In this document: piece by piece, positions 24,340 through 32,711 of the stretch
Layout of the letters: each line of letters opens with the position of its first letter
How positions within the stretch are numbered: the stretch's first letter is position 1
Source: Lysobacter sp.
GTDB lineage: Bacteria > Pseudomonadota > Gammaproteobacteria > Xanthomonadales > Xanthomonadaceae
Direction: 5' to 3'
Assembly (NCBI GenBank): GCA_019634715.1
Contig: JAHCAU010000015.1
Location: forward strand, 62,001-126,000
DNA length: 64,000 nt
The notes under the pieces: model-generated
Databases searched by the model: none
Seen by the model: the letters and a program-made list of their open reading frames with translations, nothing else
Told to the model about the DNA's origin: nothing
Translations under genes and position numbers: made by a program

Positions 24340-25449
24340 ATGACCGACATGCTCGACGACATCCTCAAGCACCTCGATGCCCTGGTGTCCTTCGACACCC
24401 GCAACCCGCCGCGCGAGATCTCGCCGTCGGGCGGCATCTTCGACTACCTGCGGGCGCAGTTGCCCGGTTTCGACTGCACCGTCACCGACCACGGCGCCGG
24501 CGCGGTCTCGCTGCTCGCCGTGCGCGGCGCGCCGACGCGCGTGTTCAACGTCCACCTCGACACCGTACCGTCTTCCGAAGCCTGGAGCGCCGATCCTCTG
24601 ACGTTGCGCGTGGCCGACGGCAGGGCGATCGGTCTGGGCGCCTGCGACATCAAGGGCGCGGCGGCGGGATTGATCGTCGCCGCGCAGCGCACCACCGGCG
24701 ACGCCGCGTTCCTGTTCTCGACCGACGAGGAAGCGAACGATCCGCGCTGCATCGCCGCGTTCCTCGCCAGCGACCACGGTTTCAGCGAAGCGATCATCGC
24801 CGAGCCGACGCAGTGCGAAGCGGTGCTCGCGCATCGAGGCATCGGCTCGGTGCTGATGAAGTTCCGCGGTGCTGCCGGCCATGCCTCCGGTGCCGACGCG
24901 CTGCAGCGCAACGCGCTGCACCATGCGATGCGCTGGGGCGCGAAGGCGCTGGAACTGGTCGAGGGCGAATCGCATCGCCGCTTCGGCGGCCTGACCGGCC
25001 TGCGTTTCAACATCGGCAAGGTCGAAGGCGGCATCAAGGCGAACGTCATCGCGCCGAGCGCGGAAGTCCGCTTCGGCTTCCGGCCGCTGCCCTCGCACGA
25101 TATCGACGCACTCCATGCGCGCTTTGCCGATTGTGCCGCTGCCGGCACGCTGGACTCGTACCAGGAAACCTTCCGTGGTCCGCCGCTGCCCGCAGGCGAC
25201 GTCGCCGATGCCGAAGCGCGTCGCCTGCTCGCACGCGACCTGGCCGACGAACTCGGCCTGCCGATCGGCAATGCCGTGGATTTCTGGACCGAGGCCTCGC
25301 TGTTCTCGGCCGCCGGCCTCACCGCCTTCGTCTACGGCCCGGGCGACATCGCCCAGGCGCATACTGCCGACGAATGGGTGGCGCTCGACCAGCTCGAACG
25401 CTACGCCGCGTCGATCGTCCGCATCCTCGACGGAACCGCTTCGACATGA
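24340..25449 (+). CDS. argE': N-acetyl-L-citrulline deacetylase
   Basis: A 369-residue M20-family metallohydrolase that releases citrulline from N-acetylcitrulline, distinct from acetylornithine deacetylase. Metal-site motifs: NVHLDTVPSS, GACDIKGAAAG and STDEEANDPRC, plus AHRGIGSVLMKFRGAAGHASG in the dimerisation region and the late metal histidine in IAQAHTADEW. The ATG at 24340 matches the Xanthomonas protein start; earlier ATGs overlap argG. The stop overlaps the next ATG (ATGA). Confidence 0.93.
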   Translation: MTDMLDDILKHLDALVSFDTRNPPREISPSGGIFDYLRAQLPGFDCTVTDHGAGAVSLLAVRGAPTRVFNVHLDTVPSSEAWSADPLTLRVADGRAIGLGACDIKGAAAGLIVAAQRTTGDAAFLFSTDEEANDPRCIAAFLASDHGFSEAIIAEPTQCEAVLAHRGIGSVLMKFRGAAGHASGADALQRNALHHAMRWGAKALELVEGESHRRFGGLTGLRFNIGKVEGGIKANVIAPSAEVRFGFRPLPSHDIDALHARFADCAAAGTLDSYQETFRGPPLPAGDVADAEARRLLARDLADELGLPIGNAVDFWTEASLFSAAGLTAFVYGPGDIAQAHTADEWVALDQLERYAASIVRILDGTAST

Positions 25450-26798
25450 CCCCGCTGCTCGACCAGAAAGTCCATGATCCCCAGACGCGGCAGACCATCG
25501 TCCGCCTGCTGTCGAGCATGGCCGGCGCCAAGGAGATCTCGCAGTACCTCAAGCGCTTCTCGCAGCTCGATGCCGCGCGCTTCGCCGTGGTGAAGGTGGG
25601 CGGCGCGGTGCTGCGCGACGATCTCGATGCGCTGACCTCGTCGCTGGCCTTCCTGCAGGACGTCGGCCTGACGCCCATCGTCATCCATGGCGCGGGTCCG
25701 CAGCTCGACGAGGAACTGTCGGCCGCGGGCATCGTCAAGCAGACCGTCAACGGCCTGCGCGTGACCACGCCGGAAGCGCTGGCGATCGTGCGCCGGGTGT
25801 TCCATGCGCAGAACCTCAAGCTGGTCGAGGCGCTGCAGGCGCAGGACGCGCGCGCCACCTCGATCGTCAGCGGCGTGTTCGAGGCCGATTACCTGGATCG
25901 CGAGACCTACGGCCTGGTCGGCGAGGTCAAGCGCGTCGAGTTCGCGCCGATCCACGCCAGCCTGCAGGCCGGTTCGATCCCGGTGATCGCCAGCCTCGGC
26001 GAGACCGTCGGCGGGCAGATCCTCAACGTCAACGCCGACTTCGCCGCCAACGAGCTGGTGCAGATGCTGCAGCCGTACAAGATCGTGTTCCTCACCGGCA
26101 CCGGCGGCCTGCTCGACGGCGACGGCAGGGTGATCGATTCGATCAACCTGTCGACCGAATACGACACGCTGATGGACCAGCCGTGGATCAACGGCGGCAT
26201 GCGCGTGAAGATCGAACAGATCAAGGCGTTGCTCGATCACCTGCCGCTGGCCTCATCGGTGTCGATCACGCGCCCGGATGAACTGGCGAAGGAACTGTTC
26301 ACCCACAAGGGATCCGGGACGCTGGTGCGTCGCGGCGAGCGTGTGCTGCAGGCATCGTCGTGGGACGAGGTCGATCGCGAGCGCCTGCGCGAGCTCATCG
26401 AATCGGCGTTCGGCCGCAAGCTCGTCGGCGACTACTTCGAGCGCACGCGCCTGCATCGCGCCTACATCAGCGAGAACTACCGCGCGGCGGTGATCCTGAC
26501 CGAGGAGGGCGGCGTGCCCTACCTCGACAAGTTCGCCGTGCTGGACGAGGCGCAGGGCGAAGGCCTGGGCCGCGCGGTCTGGCAATTGATGCGCGACGCG
26601 CAGCCACAGCTGTTCTGGCGCTCGCGCCTGGGCAACCCGATCAACGGTTTCTACGACGGCGAAGCCGATGGCAGCGTGCGCCAGACCACCTGGCGCGCCT
26701 ATTGGTACGGTCTGGGCGACCTGGATGGTGCTGGCAACGATCTCATCCGCACCTGCCTCGAACACTGCCGGCAACGACCGGCGACACTGGAAGGCTGA
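25446..26798 (+). CDS. argAB: bifunctional N-acetylglutamate kinase/N-acetylglutamate synthase
   Basis: A 450-residue fusion. An amino-acid kinase domain occupies about residues 30-290 (VVKVGGAVLRDD, IVIHGAGPQLDEEL, KIVFLTGTGGLLDGDG, GGMRVKIEQIKALL). A GNAT-type acetyltransferase domain follows from about residue 300 (RAAVILTEEGGVPYLDKFAV, DEAQGEGLGRAVW). The enzyme makes and phosphorylates N-acetylglutamate, the first two arginine steps. In relatives the enzyme is inhibited by arginine. The fused form resembles the vertebrate-like NAGS/K of Xanthomonas. It is coupled to argE' by ATGA. Confidence 0.95.
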   Translation: MTPLLDQKVHDPQTRQTIVRLLSSMAGAKEISQYLKRFSQLDAARFAVVKVGGAVLRDDLDALTSSLAFLQDVGLTPIVIHGAGPQLDEELSAAGIVKQTVNGLRVTTPEALAIVRRVFHAQNLKLVEALQAQDARATSIVSGVFEADYLDRETYGLVGEVKRVEFAPIHASLQAGSIPVIASLGETVGGQILNVNADFAANELVQMLQPYKIVFLTGTGGLLDGDGRVIDSINLSTEYDTLMDQPWINGGMRVKIEQIKALLDHLPLASSVSITRPDELAKELFTHKGSGTLVRRGERVLQASSWDEVDRERLRELIESAFGRKLVGDYFERTRLHRAYISENYRAAVILTEEGGVPYLDKFAVLDEAQGEGLGRAVWQLMRDAQPQLFWRSRLGNPINGFYDGEADGSVRQTTWRAYWYGLGDLDGAGNDLIRTCLEHCRQRPATLEG

Positions 26799-26801
26799 GC
26801 C

Positions 26802-27404
26802 ATGTCGCACTGGGAGACGCCGAACCTGCATGGCCGACACGTCTCGCTGTCGCCGCTCGACACGGCGCATGCCGACGACCTGCGCGCGGCCGCCGCCGAT
26901 GGCGAGCTCTGGACCTTGCGCTACACCAGCGTGCCGGGTCCGGGCGCGGGCGAAGCCGAGGCGTACATCGCGACGGCGCTGGCCCAGCGCGAGGCCGGCG
27001 CGGCGCTGCCGTTCGTGGTGCGCGACGCGGTCGGGGATGTCGTCGGCAGCACGCACTTCTACGACATCGATCGCAGCGTCCCGCGCGCCAGCATCGGCTA
27101 CACCTGGTACGCGACGCGTGCGCAGCGCAGCGCATTGAACACCGAAGCGAAGCTGCTGCTGATCGACCATGCCTTCGATGCATGGAAGTGCGAAGCCGTG
27201 GTGCTGGAAACCAGCCACGAGAACATCCGTTCGCAGACCGCCATCCTGCGCCTGGGCGCGAAGCGCGACGGCGTGCTGCGCGCGCACATGCGCCATCGCG
27301 ACGGCACCCTGCGCGACACCCACGTCTTTTCCATCCTGCGCCACGAATGGCCGGCGCTTGCGGACGCGCTGCGTCGCAAACTCGAGAATCCTCCGAATGT
27401 CTGA
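26802..27404 (+). CDS. GNAT N-acetyltransferase, RimJ/RimL type
   Basis: A 200-residue acetyltransferase of the RimJ/RimL group, lying between argAB and argC with a 3-bp gap before it and an 8-bp overlap after it. LRYTSVPGPG, the strand VVGSTHFYDID, the GYTWYATRAQRSALNTEAKL acetyl-CoA region and LETSHENIRSQTAILRLGAK are typical. The substrate is unknown. Its fixed place inside the arg cluster suggests a link to amino-acid acetylation, but no family member gives direct proof. Confidence 0.82.
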   Translation: MSHWETPNLHGRHVSLSPLDTAHADDLRAAAADGELWTLRYTSVPGPGAGEAEAYIATALAQREAGAALPFVVRDAVGDVVGSTHFYDIDRSVPRASIGYTWYATRAQRSALNTEAKLLLIDHAFDAWKCEAVVLETSHENIRSQTAILRLGAKRDGVLRAHMRHRDGTLRDTHVFSILRHEWPALADALRRKLENPPNV

Positions 27405-28353
27405 GCCATCCTCCCTTCGCGTCGGCATCGTCGGTGCGCGCGGCCACGTCGGTGCCGAGCTGATCCGCCTGGTCGTGGCGCATCCGCGCTTCGAACTGGC
27501 CTATGTCGGATCGCGCGAACTCGCCGGTCAGCCGCTGGCCGATCACATCGATGCCTATCGCGGCGATCTGCGCTATTGCTCCCCCGCGAACGCGGAGTTG
27601 CCATCGCTCGGCGCCGATGCCGTGGTCCTGGCCCTGCCCAACGGCAAGGCCGCCGACTGCGTGGCCGCGTTCGATGCGGTCGGTGCCGATCCGGTGATCA
27701 TCGATCTCTCGGCCGATTACCGTTTCGACGACGGCTGGTATTACGGCCTGCCCGAACTGACGCGCGACCGCTACGCCGGCAAGCGCCGCGTCAGCAACCC
27801 GGGCTGCTATGCCACCGCGATGCAGCTGGCGGTGGCGCCGATGCGCGGCCGGCTCGCGGGTCCTGTGCAATGCTTCGGCGTCTCGGGCTATTCCGGTGCG
27901 GGCACCGCGCCCTCGGACAAGAACGATCCGGACAAGCTGCGCGACAACCTGATGCCGTACGCGCTCACCGGGCACATCCATGAGCGCGAAGTCACGCGTC
28001 ATCTCGGCCATGCGGTCGAGTTCATGCCGCATGTCGCGCCGCACTTCCGCGGCCTGACCATCACCGCGAACCTGCACCTGTCCACGGCGATGACGCGCGA
28101 GCAGGTGGTCTCGGTCTATCGCGATGCCTACGCCGACGAGCCGCTGGTGCGCGTGCTCGACGATGCGCCCTGGGTCAGCCGCATCGCCGGCCGCCACCAT
28201 GTCGAGATCGGCGGCTTCGCGCTGTCGGACGACGGCCGGCGCCTGGTCGTGGTGTCGACCGAGGACAACCTGCTCAAGGGCGCGGCGACGCAGGCGCTGC
28301 AGAACCTCAACCTGGCCTTCGGCCTCGCCGAGACCACCGGGCTTCCCTTGTGA
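27397..28353 (+). CDS. argC: N-acetyl-gamma-glutamyl-phosphate reductase
   Basis: A 318-residue NADPH-dependent reductase forming N-acetylglutamate semialdehyde. It shows the Rossmann motif VGIVGARGHVGAEL (about 9-22), active cysteine in VSNPGCYATAMQL and the substrate-binding GYSGAGTAPS. HEREVTRHLG and the catalytic-His region FMPHVAPHFRG follow. The ATG at 27397 overlaps the GNAT stop by eight bases. Length is on the shorter side (type 1/2 border) but complete. Confidence 0.95.
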   Translation: MSEPSSLRVGIVGARGHVGAELIRLVVAHPRFELAYVGSRELAGQPLADHIDAYRGDLRYCSPANAELPSLGADAVVLALPNGKAADCVAAFDAVGADPVIIDLSADYRFDDGWYYGLPELTRDRYAGKRRVSNPGCYATAMQLAVAPMRGRLAGPVQCFGVSGYSGAGTAPSDKNDPDKLRDNLMPYALTGHIHEREVTRHLGHAVEFMPHVAPHFRGLTITANLHLSTAMTREQVVSVYRDAYADEPLVRVLDDAPWVSRIAGRHHVEIGGFALSDDGRRLVVVSTEDNLLKGAATQALQNLNLAFGLAETTGLPL

Positions 28354-28392
28354 AATTCAGCGCCTCCGTGATCGAGCGCATCGAGAAAAAGC

Positions 28393-28467
28393 CGTCATCC
28401 TCGCGCAAGCGAGGACCCAAGGCACCGCCGCGGCCATGCATGGGTCCTCGCATGCGCGAGGATGACG
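28393..28467. repeat. dispersed palindrome between argC and argH
   Basis: Two 27-base arms (28393-28419 and 28441-28467) are near-perfectly complementary. They start CGTCATCCTCGCGCAAGCGA and close with CGAGGATGACG. This is a different dispersed palindrome family from the GTAGGAGC type. It could form an intra-operon RNA hairpin that protects or pauses the message before argH. Confidence 0.65.
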
Positions 28468-28525
28468 GGGTCTCCGGGCGAGGCATGTCTTCCACCAGCA
28501 ACACCATCCTTCAGCAGGCAAGCGT

Positions 28526-29803
28526 ATGAGCGAGTTGCTCTGGCAGAAACCCGGCGTCAAGGTCGACGCACGGATCCAGCATTTCCTCGCCGGCGAGGAC
28601 GTGATCCTCGACCGCGAATTCTTCCTGTTCGACATCCAGGCCAGCCTCGCGCATGCCGAAGGGCTGCTGCGCATCGGGATCCTCGGTGCCGACGAGCTCG
28701 CCGGCATCCGGGTCGAACTCGATGCGCTGGCCGACGACTGGCGCAACGGCCGCTTCGTGCTCGACGAACGTTACGAGGACTGCCATTCCGCGATCGAGGC
28801 GCGACTGGTCGAACGCCTCGGCGATGCCGGCCGCAGGATCCACACCGGCCGCAGCCGCAACGACCAGATCCTGGTCGCGACCCGGCTGTGGCTGAAGGAT
28901 CGGCTCGCGCGCCTGCAGTCGCTCTGCACAGAGGCCGCCGAGGTCGCGCTCGCGCGCGCCGAAGCGGAAGCCACCGTGCCGCTGCCGGGCTATACGCACC
29001 TGCAGCGCGCCGTGGTCTCGTCGCTGGGCATGTGGTGGGCGGCCTGGGCCGAAGGCTTCATCGACGATGCGCAGCGCGCGCGCGACACCCTGGCCTGGGT
29101 CGACGCCAATCCGCTCGGCAGCGCCGCCGGCTACGGCGTGAACCTGCCGCTGGACCGCGACCACACCACGCAGGCGCTGGGCTTCGGCCGGCTGCAGGTG
29201 TCCGCGACCTATGCGCAGCTGTCGCGAGGCAAGTTCGAGATGGCCGCGATCGAAGCGCTGTCGTCGGCGCTGCTCGACCTGCGTCGCCTCGCCTGGGACC
29301 TGAGCCTGTTCACCAGCGCCGAATACGGTTTCGTCGCGCTGCCCCCGCAGTACACCACCGGCAGTTCGATCATGCCGAACAAGCGCAATCCGGACGTGAT
29401 CGAACTGATGCGCGCCACCTACGCCAGCGCTGCCGCCGCGCGCACCGAGATCGAGCATCTGCTGTCGCTGCCTTCGGGCTATCACCGCGACCTGCAGTTC
29501 AGCAAGGGTGCGATCTTCCACGCTTTCGGACGCGGTATCGGCGCGCTGGAGCTGCTGCCCGATTTGCTGCGCAATCTGGAATGGAAGCCCGATGCGATGC
29601 GCGCCGCGCTCGATCCGTCGATGTACGCGACCGACCTCGCCGTCGACCTGGCGCGCGAGGGCCTGCCGTTCCGCGAGGCCTACCGGCAGGCCTCCGATCC
29701 CGCGCGCTGGGCCGAAGGCGACCCCGAGGCCAGCCTGCAGGCGCGCGTGTCGCCGGGTGCGGCCGCCGACCTGCGGCTCGACGCGTTGCGCGCGCGGCTG
29801 TGA
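28526..29803 (+). CDS. argH: argininosuccinate lyase
   Basis: A 425-residue fumarase-superfamily lyase that splits argininosuccinate into arginine and fumarate. Signatures: HTGRSRNDQ, LPGYTHLQRA and the loop GSSIMPNKRNPD. The N-terminus MSELLWQKPG is family-like. It is somewhat shorter than E. coli ArgH (457) but all conserved blocks are present. It starts 172 bp after argC, with the palindrome in between, so it may have extra regulation. Confidence 0.94.
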   Translation: MSELLWQKPGVKVDARIQHFLAGEDVILDREFFLFDIQASLAHAEGLLRIGILGADELAGIRVELDALADDWRNGRFVLDERYEDCHSAIEARLVERLGDAGRRIHTGRSRNDQILVATRLWLKDRLARLQSLCTEAAEVALARAEAEATVPLPGYTHLQRAVVSSLGMWWAAWAEGFIDDAQRARDTLAWVDANPLGSAAGYGVNLPLDRDHTTQALGFGRLQVSATYAQLSRGKFEMAAIEALSSALLDLRRLAWDLSLFTSAEYGFVALPPQYTTGSSIMPNKRNPDVIELMRATYASAAAARTEIEHLLSLPSGYHRDLQFSKGAIFHAFGRGIGALELLPDLLRNLEWKPDAMRAALDPSMYATDLAVDLAREGLPFREAYRQASDPARWAEGDPEASLQARVSPGAAADLRLDALRARL

Positions 29804-29819
29804 ACGGAATGAGCAGATC

Positions 29820-30983
29820 ATGAGCACGCGCGCCGCGTTCGAGGAACAGAGGATTCCCGCCTGGAAGCGGGCCGTGCTCAAGGTCGGCAGCAGCCTGCTG
29901 TCGGGTGCGGGCGGCCTGTCGCCGCACCACGCCGTGCATCTGGCCGCATTCGTGCATGCCTGCCATGCGCAGGGGCGCGAGGTGGTGATCGTGTCGTCCG
30001 GCGCGGTCGCCGCCGGGCGCGGTGTGCTGCACGCCAAGCCGCATCCCGGCGCAGCGATGGCCGAGCGCCAGGCATTGGCCGCGCTGGGCCAGGCCAGGCT
30101 GATGGGCTTCTGGCAGGGTCTGTTCGCGCGGCCGGTCGCACAGGTACTGCTCACGCACGACGATGTGCGCGACCGCCGCCGCTACCTCAACGCACGCGCC
30201 ACGCTCGACGAACTGCTGCGCTGCGGCGCGCTGCCGATCGTCAACGAGAACGACACGGTCTCGGTCGACGAGCTCAAGCTCGGCGACAACGATACGCTCG
30301 GCGCGATCGTCGCCGCGCTGATCGGTGCCGACGTGCTGTTCCTCGCCACCGACATCGACGGCCTGTACGACCGCGATCCGCGCGGCAATCCCGATGCCGA
30401 TCCGATGCCGCTGATCGTCGATCCCGGCGACGACATCCTCGCGATGGCCGGCGGCGCAGGCTCCAGCGTCGGCACCGGCGGCATGCGCACCAAGATCCTC
30501 GCTGCGCAGCGCGCCGGCGCCGCGGGCATCGGTACCGTGCTGTTCAACGGCACGCGAGCGCAGGTCGCGCATGCGCTGGGCGAGGATCGCCTGATCGGCA
30601 CCCGTCTGGTCGCCGGCCGTAGCCGCATCGCCGCGCGCAAGCACTGGCTGCGCCACGCACCGGCGCAGCCCGGTGCGATCCTGGTCGACGCCGGTGCGGC
30701 AGCCGCGCTGCGCGACAAGGGTGCCTCGCTGCTGCCGATCGGCGTGGTCGGCGCGGAAGGCGAGTTCCGCCGCGGCGACCTGATCGAAGTGCGCGTGGAA
30801 GGCGCCACGCATGCGCTCGCACGTGGCGTGACCCAGTATTCGTCCGCCGACATCCGCCGCCTCGCGCGCAAGCGTTCGCACGAGATCGATGCGCTGCTCG
30901 GCTACAACTACGGCGACACCATCCTCCATCGCGACGATCTGTCGCTGCTCGACGCACCCGCGCAGGAAAGCACCGATGTCTGA
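29820..30983 (+). CDS. proB: glutamate 5-kinase
   Basis: A 387-residue kinase making gamma-glutamyl phosphate, the first proline step. The amino-acid kinase domain (about 17-265) has VLKVGSSLLSG, VSSGAVAAGRG, NENDTVS, TDIDGLYDRDPR and GTGGMRTKI. A PUA domain (about 285-370) ends GYNYGDTILHRDDL. The ATG at 29820 lies 16 bp after argH and follows a gap too short for a promoter. Relatives are feedback-inhibited by proline. Confidence 0.95.
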   Translation: MSTRAAFEEQRIPAWKRAVLKVGSSLLSGAGGLSPHHAVHLAAFVHACHAQGREVVIVSSGAVAAGRGVLHAKPHPGAAMAERQALAALGQARLMGFWQGLFARPVAQVLLTHDDVRDRRRYLNARATLDELLRCGALPIVNENDTVSVDELKLGDNDTLGAIVAALIGADVLFLATDIDGLYDRDPRGNPDADPMPLIVDPGDDILAMAGGAGSSVGTGGMRTKILAAQRAGAAGIGTVLFNGTRAQVAHALGEDRLIGTRLVAGRSRIAARKHWLRHAPAQPGAILVDAGAAAALRDKGASLLPIGVVGAEGEFRRGDLIEVRVEGATHALARGVTQYSSADIRRLARKRSHEIDALLGYNYGDTILHRDDLSLLDAPAQESTDV

Positions 30984-32256
30984 GACCACCACCGAATCGT
31001 CCTCCGACATCCGCAGCCAGGCGCTGGCCTGCCGTGAAGCCGCGCAGGCCGTTGCCGCACTCTCGACCGATGCCAAGAACGCACTGCTCCGCGCGATGGG
31101 CGAGGCCCTGGAGGTCGACGCCGAACGCATCCTCGCCGCGAATGCCGAAGACCTGCGTGCTGCGGAAGCGAAGGGCACGGCCGGTGCGATGCTCGATCGG
31201 CTGAAGCTCGATCCGCAGCGCTTGTCCGCGATCGCGAATGCGTTGCGCGAGGTGGCCGATCTGCCCGATCCGGTCGGCATGGTCACGCGCCGCGAAACGC
31301 GGCCGAACGGCATCGAGATCGCGCGCGTGCGCGTCCCGCTGGGCGTGGTGGTGATGATCTACGAAGCCCGGCCGAACGTGACCGCCGATGCCGCCGCGCT
31401 GTGCCTGAAGGCCGGCAACGGCGTGATCCTGCGGGGTGGGTCGGAGGCGATTCGGACGAATGTGGCGATTCGCGGCGCGCTTGAGCGCGCCCTGTGCGTG
31501 CATGGCGTGCCGCCTGCCGCCATCACGCTGGTCGATGACCTGCGTCGCGAAACGATGATCGAACTGCTGCAGCTCAACGACATCGTCGACCTCGCCATCC
31601 CGCGCGGTGGGGAAGGGCTGATCCGCTTCGTCGCCGAGCACGCGCGCGTGCCGGTGATCAAGCATTACAAGGGCGTCTGCCATCTCTACGTCGATGCCGC
31701 CGCCGATCCCGACCTGGCGCTCGACCTGCTGCTCGACGGCAAGGTCTCGCGGCCGGGCGTGTGCAATGCGCTGGAGACGCTGCTGGTGCATGCCGACGTC
31801 GCCGATGAATTCCTGCCGCGTGCGGCTGCGATGCTGTCCGCGCGCGGCGTGCAGCTGCGCGCGGACGTGCGCGCGATGGCATGCGTGCCGGGCGCCGTGC
31901 CCGCCGTCGAGGACGACTGGGACGCGGAATTCCTCGATCTCATCCTTGCGGTGCGCGTGGTCGATACGCTCGACGACGCGATCGCGCACATCCGTCGCCA
32001 CGGTTCGGACCACACCGAAGTCATCGCCACGCGCGACGAGACCGCCGCCGCACGCTTCGTCCACGCTTTGCGCAGCGCGGTGGTCATGGTCAATGCCTCG
32101 TCGCGCTTCTCCGACGGCGGCGAGCTCGGCCTCGGCGCCGAGATCGGCATCTCCACCACGCGCCTGCACGCCTACGGCCCGATGGGCGCGGAATCGCTGA
32201 CGATCGAGCGTTTCGTGGTGCATGGCACCGGGCAGACGCGCAATCTGCGCAACTGA
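30976..32256 (+). CDS. proA: gamma-glutamyl phosphate reductase
   Basis: A 426-residue aldehyde-dehydrogenase-fold reductase forming glutamate semialdehyde. It has VPLGVVVMIYEARPNVTAD, KAGNGVILRGGSEA, the active cysteine in SRPGVCNALETLLVH, and SRFSDGGELGLGAEIGIST. The ATG overlaps the end of proB by eight bases. ProB and ProA act as a complex. This is the last gene of the amino-acid cluster; no strong terminator is seen in the 70 bp before the cobalamin promoter. Confidence 0.95.
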   Translation: MSETTTESSSDIRSQALACREAAQAVAALSTDAKNALLRAMGEALEVDAERILAANAEDLRAAEAKGTAGAMLDRLKLDPQRLSAIANALREVADLPDPVGMVTRRETRPNGIEIARVRVPLGVVVMIYEARPNVTADAAALCLKAGNGVILRGGSEAIRTNVAIRGALERALCVHGVPPAAITLVDDLRRETMIELLQLNDIVDLAIPRGGEGLIRFVAEHARVPVIKHYKGVCHLYVDAAADPDLALDLLLDGKVSRPGVCNALETLLVHADVADEFLPRAAAMLSARGVQLRADVRAMACVPGAVPAVEDDWDAEFLDLILAVRVVDTLDDAIAHIRRHGSDHTEVIATRDETAAARFVHALRSAVVMVNASSRFSDGGELGLGAEIGISTTRLHAYGPMGAESLTIERFVVHGTGQTRNLRN

Positions 32257-32326
32257 CGGCGCGCGATCTCCATGCGCGAGCGTATGCCGAATGCGACGTC
32301 TGTCGACGATGGGCGTCGCAACATGC

Positions 32327-32335
32327 TGTTACACT
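32327..32335 (+). promoter_or_regulatory. extended -10 promoter of the cobalamin operon
   Basis: TGTTACACT is an extended -10 element (TG, one base, TACACT) just upstream of the riboswitch. No clear -35 box is seen at 16-18 bp. Placement fits a transcript starting near 32342 that contains the whole riboswitch. Confidence 0.45.
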
Positions 32336-32344
32336 ACGTCCGCC

Positions 32345-32575
32345 TGAGGTGACCGCCGGCCTGGCCGGTGGTTGAAACGGGAATCCGGTGCGCCGCCATG
32401 CCTGCATCCTTGCCTGCATGCGCGTCAATTCCGGAGCTGCCCCCGCAACGGTAGGCGAGACAAGGCTTCGCAGACAGCCACTGTGCATCCAGCACGGGAA
32501 GGCGCGAAGCCGGAAGCGCGGACATCCGGAATTCCGGACACCGCCTTCGCTCGCGAGCCCGGAGACCGGCCTTGG
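32345..32575 (+). promoter_or_regulatory. cobalamin riboswitch
   Basis: An adenosylcobalamin-type aptamer is recognised from its conserved blocks in order: GAAACGGGAATCCGGTGC (about 32374-32391) and the B12 box GAGCTGCCCCCGCAACGG (32434-32451). AGCCACTGTG follows (32476-32485), then the GCGAGCCCGGAGACCGGCC closing arm (32553-32571). About 136 bp separate it from the btuB GTG; that stretch (32576-32711) shows no gene and probably holds the expression platform. Binding of the cofactor should lower expression of btuB and the genes behind it. Confidence 0.93.
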
Positions 32576-32711
32576 TGCGACGTGACATGCGGCGGGCGAT
32601 GTCATGGCGATCAGTTGCGCGGATGCCGCGTGCGCGATGGCCAGAGATGCACCTGTCCGTGTGTTTGTTTCCACGGGTCCGCGCGGGTAGGCGCGGGCAA
32701 GGAGCCAACCA

